NCBI RefSeq assembly: GCF_900547735.1
Contig: NZ_URHZ01000011.1
Coordinates: 28,442-92,441 of the forward strand
Reading direction: 5' to 3'
Length of the DNA: 64,000 nt
From: an uncultured Clostridium sp.
GTDB taxonomy: Bacteria; Bacillota; Clostridia; Lachnospirales; Lachnospiraceae
Under the pieces are notes generated by a model, which did not search any database, had not been told where the DNA came from, and was given only the letters and a program-made list of their open reading frames with translations. How positions within the stretch are numbered: the stretch's first letter is position 1; the number at the start of each line of letters is the position of its first letter. This document shows positions 24,688 through 34,000 of the stretch, piece after piece. A program made the position numbers and the translations under genes.

Positions 24688-26075
24688 TTGACGCCCTCTC
24701 TTGTGTCTTCCAGGACAATTCCCATGTCCAGAAGTTTTCCGCGGATCTCGTCTGCCAGGGCAAAGTTCTTGTCTTTTCTGGCCTGCTGTCTCTGCGCAAT
24801 CATATCCTCGATCTCGCTGTCCAGGATTTCTTCTTTCTTCTCCGTAATGATTCCGAGTACGTCACAGAGCTTCTCGATAGTTTCCTTCATCCAGGTTAAA
24901 TATTCCTCAGACGCTCCGGCAGCCGTCGTATTGCTGAATTTCACCAGCTCGAAAATGGCGGAAATCGCGTCGGCCGTGTTGAAATCGTCGTCCATGGCGT
25001 CTTCAAACTTCTGAACGTATTCCTTCGCAGCGATTATATTCTCTTTCTCAGCGTCCGTCATCACGCCTTCTGCCGTCTTCAGTCCGTCATTCAGCTTCTC
25101 TACCGCCGTGAGGATTCTCTCAAGGCCGTTCTTGGAAGCTTCCATCAGCTCGGCGCTGAAGTTGAGCGGGCTTCTGTAGTGGGCGCTCAGCATAAAGAAA
25201 CGCAGAACCTGAAGGTCATACTTCTCACTGATTTCCCTGACAGTAAAGAAATTGCCGAGGGACTTCGACATCTTCCTGTTGTCAATGTTTAAAAATGCAT
25301 TATGCATCCAGTATTTTGCAAAATTTGTGCCGTTGGACGCCTCGCTCTGTGCAATCTCATTCTCATGGTGCGGGAAAATCAGATCCTCTCCGCCCGCATG
25401 GATGTCGATGGAATCGCCCAGATATTTCTTGGACATAACGGAGCACTCGATGTGCCAGCCCGGACGGCCGTTGCACCACGGTGACTCCCAGTACGGCTCC
25501 CCGTCTTTCTTCGGTTTCCAGAGCACGAAGTCGGTCGGATCTTCCTTATCTTCCTCTCCCGTCACCTTGATCTCGCGGAAACCCGACTGGAGATCTTCCA
25601 GATTCTTATGGGACAGCTTTCCATAGCCGTCAAACGACTTGGTGCGGAAGTATACCGTGCCGTCTTTGCCCGTGTAGGCATGGCCCTTGTCGATCAGATC
25701 CTGAATCATGTCGAGCATGCCGCAGATTTCCTCCGTTGCCAGCGGATGGGTGGTGGCCGGTTTCACGTTCATCATCGCCATATCTTTCTTGCACTCTTCG
25801 ATATATCTCTTGGAGATGGTGTCGGCGTCCACGCCCTCTTCGATTGCCTTTTTAATAATCTTGTCATCCACGTCGGTAAAGTTGGATACATAGTTCACTT
25901 CATATCCCTTGTACTCAAAATAACGTCTTACCGTGTCAAATACAATCATCGGCCTTGCGTTGCCGATATGAATAAAATTGTATACGGTTGGCCCGCATAC
26001 ATACATCTTAACCTTGCCTTCTTCCAGGGGGACAAATTCTTCCTTTTTTCTGGACAGAGTGTTGAAAATTTTCAT
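24672..26075 (-). CDS. cysS: Cysteinyl-tRNA synthetase
   Basis: 467 aa class I synthetase. Zinc/amino-acid site MYVCGPTVY (C27), HIGN (36-39) in place of HIGH, and KMSKS near residue 267. GGEDLIFPHHENEIAQSE carries further zinc ligands. AGGAGAAGCAAAGT precedes the ATG. Confidence 0.97.
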   Translation of the reverse strand: MKIFNTLSRKKEEFVPLEEGKVKMYVCGPTVYNFIHIGNARPMIVFDTVRRYFEYKGYEVNYVSNFTDVDDKIIKKAIEEGVDADTISKRYIEECKKDMAMMNVKPATTHPLATEEICGMLDMIQDLIDKGHAYTGKDGTVYFRTKSFDGYGKLSHKNLEDLQSGFREIKVTGEEDKEDPTDFVLWKPKKDGEPYWESPWCNGRPGWHIECSVMSKKYLGDSIDIHAGGEDLIFPHHENEIAQSEASNGTNFAKYWMHNAFLNIDNRKMSKSLGNFFTVREISEKYDLQVLRFFMLSAHYRSPLNFSAELMEASKNGLERILTAVEKLNDGLKTAEGVMTDAEKENIIAAKEYVQKFEDAMDDDFNTADAISAIFELVKFSNTTAAGASEEYLTWMKETIEKLCDVLGIITEKKEEILDSEIEDMIAQRQQARKDKNFALADEIRGKLLDMGIVLEDTREGVKWKRA

Positions 26076-26144
26076 ACTTTGCTTCTCCTGTTATTTCTTA
26101 TCGTTATGATTGAATTTCCTTTTTATTAACTTACCTTCTTTGAT

Positions 26145-26693
26145 TTACCTGGCAGCCGAACAGCCGGAGCAGCCTCCGCAGCCGGAGCCCTGCATCATTT
26201 CCCTATCATAGCAGTAATTGTCTACCGTCGTCAACAGGGTAATTGCCTGGGATGAAATTCCCTCTCCGCTTCCGGTGAACCCAAGGCCCTCCTCCGTCGT
26301 CGCTTTGACATTGACACGGCTCTTCTCAATGCCGAGAGCCCCGGCGATATTCTCCATCATCTGCGGACGGTAGGCCAGAAGCTTCGGCTTCTGGGCAATG
26401 ATTGTCGCATCGATATTCTCTATAATATAACAGTTCTCCTCCAGCAGCTTTCCTACGTGCTTTAACAGCTCAATACTGGATATTCCCTTGTAGGCAGGGT
26501 CCGTATCGGGAAAATGTTCTCCGATATCTCCAAGCGCAGCCGCTCCTAAAAGAGCGTCCATCACCGCATGCACCAGTACATCGGCGTCAGAATGGCCCAG
26601 CAGGCCTTTCTCATATGGTATTTTTACGCCGCCGAGGATCAAATCCCGGCCCTCCGTCAGTCTATGGACATCATATCCCTGTCCGATTCTCAT
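26145..26693 (-). CDS. ispF: 2-C-methyl-D-erythritol 2,4-cyclodiphosphate synthase with a cysteine-rich tail
   Basis: 182 aa from ATG 26693 (AAAGG 9 nt upstream). Converts CDP-ME 2-phosphate to MEcPP in non-mevalonate isoprenoid synthesis. Zinc ligands D8, H10 (GQGYDVHRL) and the GLLGHSDADVL loop are present, as is TTEEGLGFTGSGEGISSQA. Normal IspF ends near residue 157. Here about 25 more residues end in GSGCGGCSGCSAAR, with four cysteines. The first gene of the ispF-cysS-mrnC-rlmB run. Confidence 0.93.
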   Translation of the reverse strand: MRIGQGYDVHRLTEGRDLILGGVKIPYEKGLLGHSDADVLVHAVMDALLGAAALGDIGEHFPDTDPAYKGISSIELLKHVGKLLEENCYIIENIDATIIAQKPKLLAYRPQMMENIAGALGIEKSRVNVKATTEEGLGFTGSGEGISSQAITLLTTVDNYCYDREMMQGSGCGGCSGCSAAR

Positions 26694-26740
26694 ATTGTCT
26701 ATCCTTTCTGTCATTCAATTTAGTCATTCAGTTTACTTCC

Positions 26741-27664
26741 TTATACAATGATCCTGACCTTCCGCTCAATACAGCGCACATGCAGATCGCTCTGGTACAG
26801 ACAGCTCTCCCCATCCACATGAACCGCCATCGGCCTGTCCGTGTGAATCTGGACTTCCCTGCACTGGTAAGTTCTGAGTCCCTTATTATGGGAACGTTTT
26901 AACAGAGAACGCCAGAGGATCGACAGCACCTGCATCTTCGAAGAATGGCTGACCGCACAAATCTCCAGTCTGCCGTCACTGCAGTCCGCTTTGGGCGCAA
27001 ACTTGAATCCGCTCCCCTCAAAAGGATGGATATGCGCAGATATAAAATAGATATAATTAAATTCTACCCTCTTATTTCCGTCCAGCACGATATAGCCCTT
27101 CGCAGGCCTTGCCATCAGGTACTGCTTGATTCCGACAAGAATGTAGTTCATCTTCTGAAGATGAATCCGGTTGAACAGTGGTTTTACTCTTGAATAAAGA
27201 AGATTATGACAGACAGCCGCATCCAGGCCGATGCCGGCGCTCACGGCAAATCTGCGGTGTTTCACTACATCATCTCCGTAGGTGACAACGCCGTAGTCCA
27301 TAAGTTTATGATATTTGGGATGGAGAACCTTCTTTAAACATTTTCTCGGGGAGTGCGGAAGTTTCAGGCTCCTGGCAAGATCATTGCCGGAACCGGTCGG
27401 AATATACCCAAGCGTAATCGTATTGCAAAAAGAAAGACCGTCCAGCACTTCATTAACCGTACCGTCTCCTCCAACAACCACAATGATCTTAGGTTCCTTG
27501 CACCCCTTCGTAAGCTGATCGGCAAACTCGGCCGCCTGTCCCGGCCTCTCCGTCAGAAATGCCTTGTATTCCACGCATTCCAGCTTCAGCAGTTTTTCAA
27601 TTCTCTTCCAGACTTTATAACCGTATCCACTCCTGGAGTGGGGATTTATAATAAAATAATACAT
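26741..27664 (-). CDS. Diacylglycerol kinase-family lipid kinase
   Basis: 307 aa from ATG 27664 (GGAGG 5 nt upstream; the reading to 27700 has none). Begins YYFIINPHSRSGYG, then the nucleotide loop IVVVGGDGTVNEVLDG and IPTGSGNDLARSL, the DagK/YegS/DgkB signature. Phosphorylates diacylglycerol or a related lipid at the membrane. Lies 47 nt upstream of ispF on the same strand. Confidence 0.9.
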   Translation of the reverse strand: MYYFIINPHSRSGYGYKVWKRIEKLLKLECVEYKAFLTERPGQAAEFADQLTKGCKEPKIIVVVGGDGTVNEVLDGLSFCNTITLGYIPTGSGNDLARSLKLPHSPRKCLKKVLHPKYHKLMDYGVVTYGDDVVKHRRFAVSAGIGLDAAVCHNLLYSRVKPLFNRIHLQKMNYILVGIKQYLMARPAKGYIVLDGNKRVEFNYIYFISAHIHPFEGSGFKFAPKADCSDGRLEICAVSHSSKMQVLSILWRSLLKRSHNKGLRTYQCREVQIHTDRPMAVHVDGESCLYQSDLHVRCIERKVRIIV

Positions 27665-27866
27665 CACAGCCTCCGTTGTTCTGTATATTTTAGTTACCAT
27701 TCGCAGAACTGCCGAACCACTGCAGGGCTATGAACCGTAACATTTTAAAGCGGCCGCCGGCAGGCAGAAGACCGCAAAAACATCTGTTTTATTCACTGTT
27801 TTTAATTATAGCATACTTCATAGTAAAAAGAGAAGAAAATTTCTATAAAATATTGTCAAAAAAGTA

Positions 27867-27895
27867 TTGACAATTGGAACAATAAATATTATACT
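27867..27895 (+). promoter_or_regulatory. Sigma-A promoter of tRNA-Val-Met
   Basis: TTGACA (27867-27872), 17-nt spacer, TATACT (27890-27895), 33 nt before tRNA-Val. Confidence 0.85.
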
Positions 27896-27928
27896 ATCTA
27901 AGCAGTCGCGATTGAGGGACATGCAAAT

Positions 27929-28001
27929 GGGGTCTTAGCTCAGCTGGGAGAGCATCTGCCTTACAAGCAGAGGGTCATAGGTTCGAGCCCTATAGGCCCC
28001 A
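27929..28001 (+). tRNA. tRNA-Val (anticodon TAC)
   Basis: GGGGTCT pairs with AGGCCCC. The anticodon loop is CTTACAA and the T loop is TTCGAGC. 73 nt. Confidence 0.95.
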
Positions 28002-28016
28002 TTGAAAACAAAATAT

Positions 28017-28090
28017 GGCGGAATAGCTCAGTTGGCTAGAGCACACGGTTCATACCCGTGGTGTCGAGAGTTCAAATCTCCCTTCCGCTA
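28017..28090 (+). tRNA. tRNA-Met (anticodon CAT)
   Basis: GGCGGAA pairs with TTCCGCT (a terminal G-U pair, usual for clostridial elongator Met). The anticodon loop is TTCATAC and the T loop is TTCAAAT. 74 nt. A tRNA-Ile2 precursor (CAT modified to lysidine) cannot be excluded from sequence alone. Confidence 0.9.
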
Positions 28091-28101
28091 CTAATTAATA
28101 G

Positions 28102-28139
28102 CCCTGGAATCCTTATTTTATAATGGTTCCGGGGTTTTT
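28102..28139 (+). terminator. Terminator of the tRNA-Val-Met unit
   Basis: CCCTGGAA pairs with TTCCGGGG (one G-U) and is followed by TTTTT. Confidence 0.75.
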
Positions 28140-28466
28140 GCTTTTGAAAAATCAACAAAATTTGAATACTCACGTTGGAATTGTCGCATGATAAAGATGT
28201 TGCTTATATCAAGAAATTCCCAGGAATTATAGAATTCTCAAATGTCAATTCATACATTAGAATATGTCACTGATCAGAGTTTTCTAAGTCCTTGGGAATT
28301 TCTTTTCCAGGATATTCAATACAGGATTGGGAAATACTGCCTAATTTGCTAATGCCAGTACAGAATATTGTCTCTCCCCTCCAGCAAGAATTTCAGGAGT
28401 GTAACCCCAAAGCCCAATAACGTAGTTTTAATTTCCGTCTGACCGTCCTTCAGCTTTGGATATATA
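28140..28466. other. Junction between tRNA-Met and the AT-rich island, no gene
   Basis: No credible ORF. AAGAAATTCCCAGGAA near 28219 is echoed in reverse complement by CCTTGGGAATTTCTTTT near 28290, an imperfect inverted repeat about 70 bp apart. Base composition falls here compared with the genes to the left. I found no convincing direct repeat of the tRNA 3' end at the far side of the island. Confidence 0.4.
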
Positions 28467-29531
28467 TTAGTTTACATCATTGTAGAATGTATCTTTAATT
28501 CCTCTTTTAATCAAATTATCAATCGTTTTATCCAGTCGCAGCTTCCAAAAATTTCTGAACCATACCTTATCGCCATAAAGTCTAACTAATATCGGACTAA
28601 CCTTATAATAGCATTTAATAAATATTCTGCCATACCAGCTTTGACTCAGTACATAATCTCTATATCTTCTAAGTGCCCACACTTGAGGGCAGTTATAGGA
28701 TCCATAGACACAAGTAGCAATGTAGCATCCCCCACCATTAGATGAAACTTCATTTATTGATAAATATTTTTCAAATTTTCTTTTAAATGTATCTGATGCA
28801 ACGATTTCCGGCACCTTTTCAGACCTATAGAATATGCTGTTTGTTATTTCTTCCATATTGTTTGGTTCTTCAAAAATTATTTTTTCTAAATTACAACAAT
28901 AAAATGGAAATCCATTAATACACTTAACGCTGGCCGGAATTACAATCTCTCTTAAAGACCTACAATTTGTAAAACATTCGCTTTCGATCTTTATAACTCC
29001 ATCCGGAATTATCACCTCTTTCAATGATTCACATCCCGAAAATAGGTTTACATTTATTCTACGCAGGCCTTTTGGCAATTTGATCCGTTCCAAATTTGTG
29101 CAGTCACCAAAAGCCATAGCACCTATTGAAAAAATAGAATCCGGCAATACAATCTCTTTTAGATTTCTACAACTTAAAAATGCTCTACCTTCTATTAAGG
29201 TAACCGAACCAGGTAATATTATTTTTTCAATATTAATATTTCTACAAAAAGCCATCTCCCCAATAGTATTTATATATGACGGTACTTCAACAACTTTTTG
29301 TTCACCTTTGTATATGAGCAGCTTAGGTCCTTCCGTCTCGAAGTTGTTTTCTGTTGCATTATTATAAATATTAACAACTGAATTAGATATATTATTCGTC
29401 ATATTATAATTATTTACTACCTTCTCAGTTACAAAAGCGGTCCCACAATACTTGCATATTCCCGCTTCCTTTGTCTCATCAACTTCAATATCTGCTCCAC
29501 ATTCTGTACATTTAGCTGCAACAAGTCCCAT
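28467..29531 (-). CDS. Zinc-ribbon / leucine-rich-repeat / CFI-box protein
   Basis: 354 aa in three parts. Residues 1-32 are a zinc ribbon with C8, C11, C26, C29 (KCTECGADIEV and ICKYCGTAF). After an Asn-rich linker (NNYNMTNNIS) come BspA-type LRR_5 repeats at about 75-240 (IGEMAFCRNINIEKIILPGS and similar). The C-terminus has GGGCYIATCVYGSYNCPQVW (from about 264), LRRYRDYVL and WYGRIFIKCYYKVSP, the CFI-box C-terminal domain of unknown function. There is no signal peptide, so a cytoplasmic location is likely. AT-rich codons set it apart from the housekeeping genes to its left. Confidence 0.75.
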   Translation of the reverse strand: MGLVAAKCTECGADIEVDETKEAGICKYCGTAFVTEKVVNNYNMTNNISNSVVNIYNNATENNFETEGPKLLIYKGEQKVVEVPSYINTIGEMAFCRNINIEKIILPGSVTLIEGRAFLSCRNLKEIVLPDSIFSIGAMAFGDCTNLERIKLPKGLRRINVNLFSGCESLKEVIIPDGVIKIESECFTNCRSLREIVIPASVKCINGFPFYCCNLEKIIFEEPNNMEEITNSIFYRSEKVPEIVASDTFKRKFEKYLSINEVSSNGGGCYIATCVYGSYNCPQVWALRRYRDYVLSQSWYGRIFIKCYYKVSPILVRLYGDKVWFRNFWKLRLDKTIDNLIKRGIKDTFYNDVN

Positions 29532-29812
29532 TACAAATCCTCCCCCCTATTATGTATATTACATGTAACTATAGTACCATTTTATCTCTATAAAAGGAAG
29601 TATAAACCACTGCTTAAGATATTTTAGGATCTTACCTAGCCATTTTGTATACAGAGTCTGATTCCAATTTTTCTTTTCCTATTAATAAGTTTTTTGATTT
29701 ATGGGCAATCAGCTCACAAGAATCAAAGTTTCCCTTGAAAATGACATTTCACCAGGATTACAAAATATTGTAATGCTTAACCGGATGGTAACTCTCTCCC
29801 GGCATCTGTATA

Positions 29813-30280
29813 CTATGTAAGTTTGACATAATCCACAAGGTTCATTTCTTCTGTAACCTTCCGGACTTTTTCTGTTTTAATATATCCCATTTTCTCATAC
29901 AAATGGCAAAGTCTAGCTTCTTGTTCGATCGTATCCAACTCCCATCTCCGGGCATTTGGGTATAAACCTTCTGCAAGTAATATTGTCTGTTGAGCATAGC
30001 CTTCCCCTTGAAATTCCGGAAGAATAAAAATCTGCTTTAATTTGCATACCCCCCCGGCTTTGTATATTCGAATTGCTCCGATATGTATTTCAAACAGACA
30101 TATAAAATAGTACTCTATACAAGGATTTCGCAACCGTTGTACCGTTTGAGCAATCTTTTCTGATCCGGGGCTGAAATCATAGTCCTTATATTTTTCAAGT
30201 AACTTCTTAAATGATGTAATTTGTAAAGCATAGATTTCTTCGAAGTCTGAAATAGTAGCCTTAGATAAAGTAATTTCCAT
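29813..30280 (-). CDS. GNAT-family N-acetyltransferase
   Basis: 155 aa. Motif A, which binds the acetyl-CoA pyrophosphate, is LKQIFILPEFQGEGYAQQTI. It is followed by WELDTIEQEARLCHLYEKMG, the usual C-terminal beta-bulge region of GNAT enzymes. GGAGGAGGCAAT precedes the ATG. The substrate is unknown. It lies alone in the AT-rich island with no close operon partner. Confidence 0.85.
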   Translation of the reverse strand: MEITLSKATISDFEEIYALQITSFKKLLEKYKDYDFSPGSEKIAQTVQRLRNPCIEYYFICLFEIHIGAIRIYKAGGVCKLKQIFILPEFQGEGYAQQTILLAEGLYPNARRWELDTIEQEARLCHLYEKMGYIKTEKVRKVTEEMNLVDYVKLT

Positions 30281-30720
30281 ATTGCCTCCTCCTAATTCAC
30301 ATAATAATTGATATAAATATGATGTTCAGAACTTGGGCATCAGCAGTAAAGACAACTCACAGCCCTGACATAATCTTGCTCTTCTGTCTCATCCATCTAG
30401 ATATGTGTACGACATTCAATGTATTATGTTATAGATGATACACGCAAATTTTATACGTTTAATTCTATCATTAAACCTAATCAAAAGATATATTTAAGTA
30501 ATGATGGCGGCCGCAGTATAGCTTTATAAAGTCCCATATATAGACTGTATCGATCTTTCATGCAGGAATATATTGTATTTTGCATAAAGAGCATCTACTG
30601 TATCCATAAGTCCGGCAGGATGGCAGTTGATGCTACCGCACCAAACAAAAGTATAACGTTTTACATTTGCTTCGCTCTTCGTGCCAATAAAAAGCGGTTC
30701 AGGATACAATCGGCTTTAAT
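30281..30720. other. Gene-poor stretch with a possible gene remnant
   Basis: The only open frame of note is 30524-30709 on the minus strand, 61 codons. It opens with TTG right after an in-frame stop, has no ribosome site and contains TFVWCGSINCHPAGLMDTVD. It follows the 91-aa phage-type gene and may be a decayed or frameshifted distal gene. Nothing else is supported. Confidence 0.3.
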
Positions 30721-30996
30721 TTATCTGCTCCGTTTAGTTTTGTTCTCTACAACAAATAAATCCGTCCAATTATTACACGGAGCACAGACACGCACTACAT
30801 CACCGGCATCGCATTGCATGATATTAGAAACCGTAAAGGTATTTCCGCAATATAACACGCGGCACGTAGTGGCATTTACCGTCTCGGTAATCTGGGCCGT
30901 AAAAGTCTTATCGGAATTTACTTCTTTCTTTATCATTTTATCAACCTGTGCCGTGGTTTTCTCTGCTATGTATTGAACTAATTCTGAATAATTCAT
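30721..30996 (-). CDS. Small phage-type protein downstream of the tape-measure-like gene
   Basis: 91 aa from ATG 30996, 11 nt after GGGAGG. A GTG at 31008 would overlap that site. The N-terminal half is helical and charged. The C-terminal half reads TFTAQITETVNATTCRVLYCGN and GDVVRVCAPCNNWTDLFVVEN, a small beta-barrel pattern seen in short proteins encoded near tail genes of Firmicutes phages. It has three Cys in the second half and no signal peptide. The function is unknown. Separated from the tape-measure gene by a terminator-like hairpin. Confidence 0.55.
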   Translation of the reverse strand: MNYSELVQYIAEKTTAQVDKMIKKEVNSDKTFTAQITETVNATTCRVLYCGNTFTVSNIMQCDAGDVVRVCAPCNNWTDLFVVENKTKRSR

Positions 30997-31021
30997 ATTA
31001 TATTTCACCTCCCGTTAGAAA

Positions 31022-31047
31022 AGGATGCCCAAAGAACCAGGCATCCT
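31022..31047 (-). terminator. Hairpin after the tape-measure-like gene
   Basis: AGGATGCC (31022-31029) pairs with GGCATCCT (31040-31047). On the minus strand it is followed by TTTC. A partial terminator would let some transcripts continue into the 91-aa gene. Confidence 0.6.
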
Positions 31048-31056
31048 CAAATCATT

Positions 31057-34000
31057 TTAGTATTTGGAAAATTTTTGACATAATGCCGAGTCAAATTCTC
31101 TGGCAATGGTATCTACCAGCTTCTGTGTATTATCAACACTGTTCAAATTAATGTCGCCCATGTTAAAATTAAATTCTTTTACAGTAGCCGACGGATTATA
31201 TGCCTGCTTAAAAGGGGTAAATTCCGGTAAGCTGACCGGTATTTGAGAAGAATACTGAAGTAAATGCTGCTTTTGTTCTTCACTCAGTGCCAGTTTTTCC
31301 AGTGCATTAAAGTTTTCCGCCACCTGATCAATCTGCTCCGGGTTAACTACGACCTCTCCTTCATGAAGGATAGAAGCAATCTCTTCCGGATTGAGTTTTC
31401 GAAGTCCCAGTGTTCTGATAAGTTCAGTGTTGCTACTGACAGTACGCCCAACCGGGCTGCTTTCAAGTCCATCTTTGTGAGAATTCTTTGCTTTTTCCCG
31501 TTCCTCAATTTCTTTTGCCGGGCCTTCTGCTGTTCCATCCGGTGTATTCCAGTTCGGTCCTTTGGAAGAAGACTGGCCTTTACCTCCCTTACCTCCGGAG
31601 GACGGCTTGGAATCAGAGACTTTCTTAGCCTCTTCTTCAGCCATCTTCTTCAGTGTTGCAAGCTGTTCCTCCAGGGTCTTTTTAATTTCCTCCCAGGTGG
31701 ATGTATACTTTGATATTAATTCACTGTTTGAGTGTGCCGCTTGCAGGTAAGCTTTGAAATCCTCGTAAGAACCGGATATCTGGCTTTGTATGTTTTCCAA
31801 TGCCGATGCCGTATCGCTGTTGCCCGAAACGTTTAAAAGTGCATCCAGATATTCCTGAGAGGAGAAACCGTCTTTGGCTGCAAGAATCAGCTCATCGAAT
31901 TTAGAGAGTACATCCTGATAGCTCATTGTCCCACTCTGGAAAGCTGCTATATACTGTTCCATAAGAGACGATACCTTTTCCGCTGCATCAATTTGTTTCT
32001 GGTACATTTCCTTCTGAGCCTCTACAGCCTCATAATTCTTTACCATTGCATCATAGATGTCTTTATCATTACCGGTAGTGACTTTATCCTTCCAGCCGGC
32101 GCCGAGAATATCGGAGGCATGGGCCGCTTCATTTGCATCACGGATGTTATCCGCTATTTCAGACCATCTGTCCTTAATTTCATTCAGTTTATCGATTTGT
32201 CCGTCATAGCTTTCTAAAAGATCATCACGTTCTTTCTCCAGTGACTCAATCTGCTGTTCCAGTTCATACTTCGCTTTATTGTACAGTGCGTCCTCGTGCG
32301 CTTTATTAGCGTTTCTGACTGCATCTATATCTTCCCGATAAACAATCTCACCATTTTCTACAACTTGCGTTGTTTTCTGATTTTTAGCACGTTCCAGGTC
32401 ATACAAGCTTTGTTCGGCATCTAGTTGAATTTGACGTGCCTCATTAGTTTTATTCAATAAATCCAATTCATCCTGTAATGGTTTAATCCTGGCTTCATAG
32501 GATTCCTCTGCCGCCTCTTTCATGTCATTATAACTATCGATTTCTTTCTCAATCGTATTAATAACAGCAGAGATAGCTGTGTCGTAATCGCCTGTAACGC
32601 TATCTAATGCACCTTTTATACTGTTAAGCTGCTCTTTTAAATCGTTGATTTTATTGAGGGGGATATCTAAGATTTGTTTGTTGTACTGGATTTGTTCCTG
32701 AATCAGAGAAGACATTTCGTTTTCGCAGTCCTGAATGCTCTTCTGGACTTCGTTAAACTTGTCGCTGCCATAATCATAATTAGACAGCTTTTTGACCAGT
32801 TCTTCGTGTTCTTCTTTCAGCTTTTCGATTTGCTTAGAGGATAATTCAATTAGCTTTTGTAATTGCTCCTGTGATGTATCTTTTCCCAAGCTGGATTGCT
32901 CATTAATGAAATTACTGAGGTCTTGCTTGATAAATCCGAGCAATTCCAAATACCGTTCAATTCTGCGGACGGGGAGGTTTAGAATTTCTTCATTCCATTT
33001 GGCTTGATTTTCTTCGCATTGCCTTATGGCGTCTTTACAGCTTGATATCTGAGACTTGACATTGTACCATTCAGCACTTCCTTCATCTAATTCGTCCAAA
33101 TACTCTTCTAAAGCATCAATCTGCTCATACTGTAAGTCTATTTGGTCGTCAGCCAGATTTATCATGTCCCGGTAATCAGACTCCGTAATAATACGGCCTG
33201 TAATTTCTTTAAGACTTATTTCTGACTCGATTTGACTCATCTCGGATTTTAAATCTTCCAGGGATTCCTTGATGATATCCACTCGGATTTCAAATTGTCG
33301 TTTAAGATCCTCAGTGTGCTCTTCTATCTTGTTTTTGCATTTCTCATCCTGTTTCGTATAGGTTGCAAAAGCCTCTTTGCCATCCTCCAAAAGCTTCACC
33401 TTTGCAGACATGGTTTTATCATCGGGATCATAACTAAATTCGTTTCTCCAATCCTCAGGAGAGGTATTCCCCATCATAATTTTACTAATCAGAGCATTAC
33501 CTTCTGTCTCACCAAATGCCTCAATAATTTTCTGACGGACTGCTTCCCACTGGCTCAGGTAGATATCAAGAGCCTCTTTGTTTACCCGTATTACTTCCTC
33601 ATCGTTTGCGAGTAATTCATGCGTGAGGGAGAGCTGCTTCTCATAAGCTACATTCTCATCCTCTATGATGTCTACAACCTTTTGCCGTTCCTTTTCAACA
33701 TGGTCTAATGCTGCCGGAATCCAGTCGAGGACTTTCTTTTGTTCCTCTTTTGCTTTTTGTGAATTACCCCCATTACCTTTAGAGTCAATTTTACCAATAT
33801 CTGCAACTCCTATAGAAATATTCGCCAAACTATCCAATGACTTTATCGCCTGATTATAAGCCGACGTGGATGCAATTGCCGCACTTCTTGCCGCTGCCTC
33901 TTCACCACTATGTACACCACCATCCAATGCATTTGTAGTAGCTACACCATCAACAACCTGTACTTGATAATATTTCGCCCAAGCAGCGGCACAATTTTTG

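Noticed and set aside
30524..30709. 61-codon frame after the 91-aa phage-type gene
   Set aside because: TTG start without a ribosome site directly after an in-frame stop. Kept only as a possible remnant.
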